Below, piece after piece: positions 5,598-6,024 of a DNA stretch of 6,024 nt. Under the pieces are notes generated by a model. That model was not told where the DNA came from, searched no databases, and worked only from the letters and a program-made list of their open reading frames with translations. Made by a program: the position numbers and the translations under genes. The stretch's first letter is position 1, and each line of letters starts with the position of its first letter. Source of the DNA: Clostridiales bacterium (GTDB lineage: Bacteria; Bacillota; Clostridia; Oscillospirales; CAG-272). Location of the stretch: contig JAAZGC010000146.1 in assembly GCA_012511425.1 (NCBI GenBank), forward strand, positions 1 through 6,024, given 5' to 3'.

Positions 5598-6024
5598 ATG
5601 GACAAGCTTATAGTTATAGGCGGAGGACCCGCCGGACTTGCCGCCGCCGCCGCCGCCGCCTGCGCCGGAGTTTCCCCGAAAGACATTCTGCTGCTCGAGC
5701 GGGACGACTCGCTCGGCGGCATACTCAACCAGTGCATACACGCCGGTTTCGGTCTGCACATCTTCTCGGAAGAGCTGACCGGCCCCGAATACGCAAGCCG
5801 ATATATAGACAGGCTTCACGAGCGGGAAATCCCGTATGTCACCGATGCGATGGTGCTGTCGCTCAATGCGGACAGGGAGCTTTCATACGTCAGCCCCAAA
5901 GACGGATTTGTCAGACTGAAAGCGTCCGCCGTGGTAATCGCTACCGGCTGCCGGGAGCGCACCCGCGGGCAGATTATGATTCCCGGCACCCGCCCCGCCG
6001 GCATTTTCACCGCCGGTTCCGCCC
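5598..6024 (+). CDS. FAD/NAD(P)-dependent oxidoreductase, partner of the GlpA-like protein, truncated at the right edge
   Basis: 142 residues are in the window; the frame is open to the edge. LIVIGGGPAGLAAA (glycines 8, 9, 10, 13) is the FAD-binding Rossmann motif, with E34 ending the second strand. GGILNQCIHAGFGL (40-53) is the signature of the flavoproteins that accompany GlpA-like dehydrogenases, with C46 and H48. VVIATGCRERTRG (112-124) contains the ATG motif of pyridine-nucleotide-disulfide-type reductases. The family is usually about 400-430 residues, so the NAD(P) domain is mostly missing. Likely role: accept electrons from the [2Fe-2S] domain of the first subunit and pass them to NAD(P)+ or another carrier; this is inferred from the gene pairing. 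The start ATG follows the preceding TAA directly and has a strong GAGGAGG site. A small DUF1667-type protein would be expected just beyond the edge. Residues 15-21 are seven consecutive alanines encoded by GCC only. Confidence 0.85.
   Translation, partial: MDKLIVIGGGPAGLAAAAAAACAGVSPKDILLLERDDSLGGILNQCIHAGFGLHIFSEELTGPEYASRYIDRLHEREIPYVTDAMVLSLNADRELSYVSPKDGFVRLKASAVVIATGCRERTRGQIMIPGTRPAGIFTAGSA
5640..5660 (+). repeat. (GCC)7 trinucleotide tract in a coding sequence
   Basis: Seven identical GCC codons encode A15-A21 of the second flavoprotein, in the helix that follows the FAD-binding glycines. Slippage would change length by whole codons without breaking the frame. Confidence 0.85.

Noticed and set aside
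4104..5819. Leftward open frames opposite the flavoprotein genes
   Set aside because: They are shadows of two genes with unmistakable FAD-binding motifs, and none has a promoter, ribosome binding site or domain.

Overview
The window looks like a chromosomal segment of a moderately GC-rich member of the Bacillota, probably a clostridial (Oscillospirales/Christensenellales-like) anaerobe. This rests on strong GGAGG-type ribosome binding sites set 8 nt from the start, two TTG start codons, AT-rich intergenic regions with extended -10 promoters (TGnTATAAT), U-tract hairpin terminators, a lipoprotein signal peptide with an AET-rich linker, and a GlpA-like flavoprotein operon typical of anaerobes. 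The taxonomic placement is inference. I see no rRNA, tRNA, CRISPR array, insertion sequence or phage gene.

Layout. Three genes read leftward, each as its own transcription unit. From right to left they are: a cytoplasmic right-handed beta-helix protein of the GH28/pectate-lyase-like class (2719-3852), an extracellular solute-binding lipoprotein of a sugar-type ABC transporter (950-2464), and a MoxR-family AAA+ ATPase cut by the left edge (1-810). To the right of a 248-bp divergent intergenic region, an operon reads rightward. Its first gene is a GlpA-like FAD-dependent oxidoreductase with a C-terminal BFD-type [2Fe-2S] domain (4101-5597). It abuts a second FAD/NAD(P)-type oxidoreductase (5598 to the right edge), and the stop TAA is followed directly by ATG.

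Functional reading. The solute-binding protein and the beta-helix enzyme probably belong to carbohydrate capture and breakdown, although the transporter permeases are not here. The flavoprotein pair looks like the first two subunits of a glycerol-3-phosphate (or related 2-hydroxy acid) dehydrogenase complex. The MoxR gene starts a separate unit that in relatives usually continues with DUF58/von Willebrand-type proteins.

The most striking item is non-coding. The two gaps that follow the beta-helix gene and the solute-binding-protein gene contain two diverged copies of the same ~95-nt element. Each copy holds a short conserved leader, a 13-bp hairpin terminator, an ATTG+U8 tract and an extended -10 promoter (TGGTATAATT), with the putative -35 (TTGTTT) inside the terminator's U tract. 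The hairpin shows one compensatory pair change and otherwise only wobble-tolerated changes. This is a repeated terminator-promoter cassette that ends one gene and starts the next. I found no clearly novel defence, mobile or biosynthetic system.
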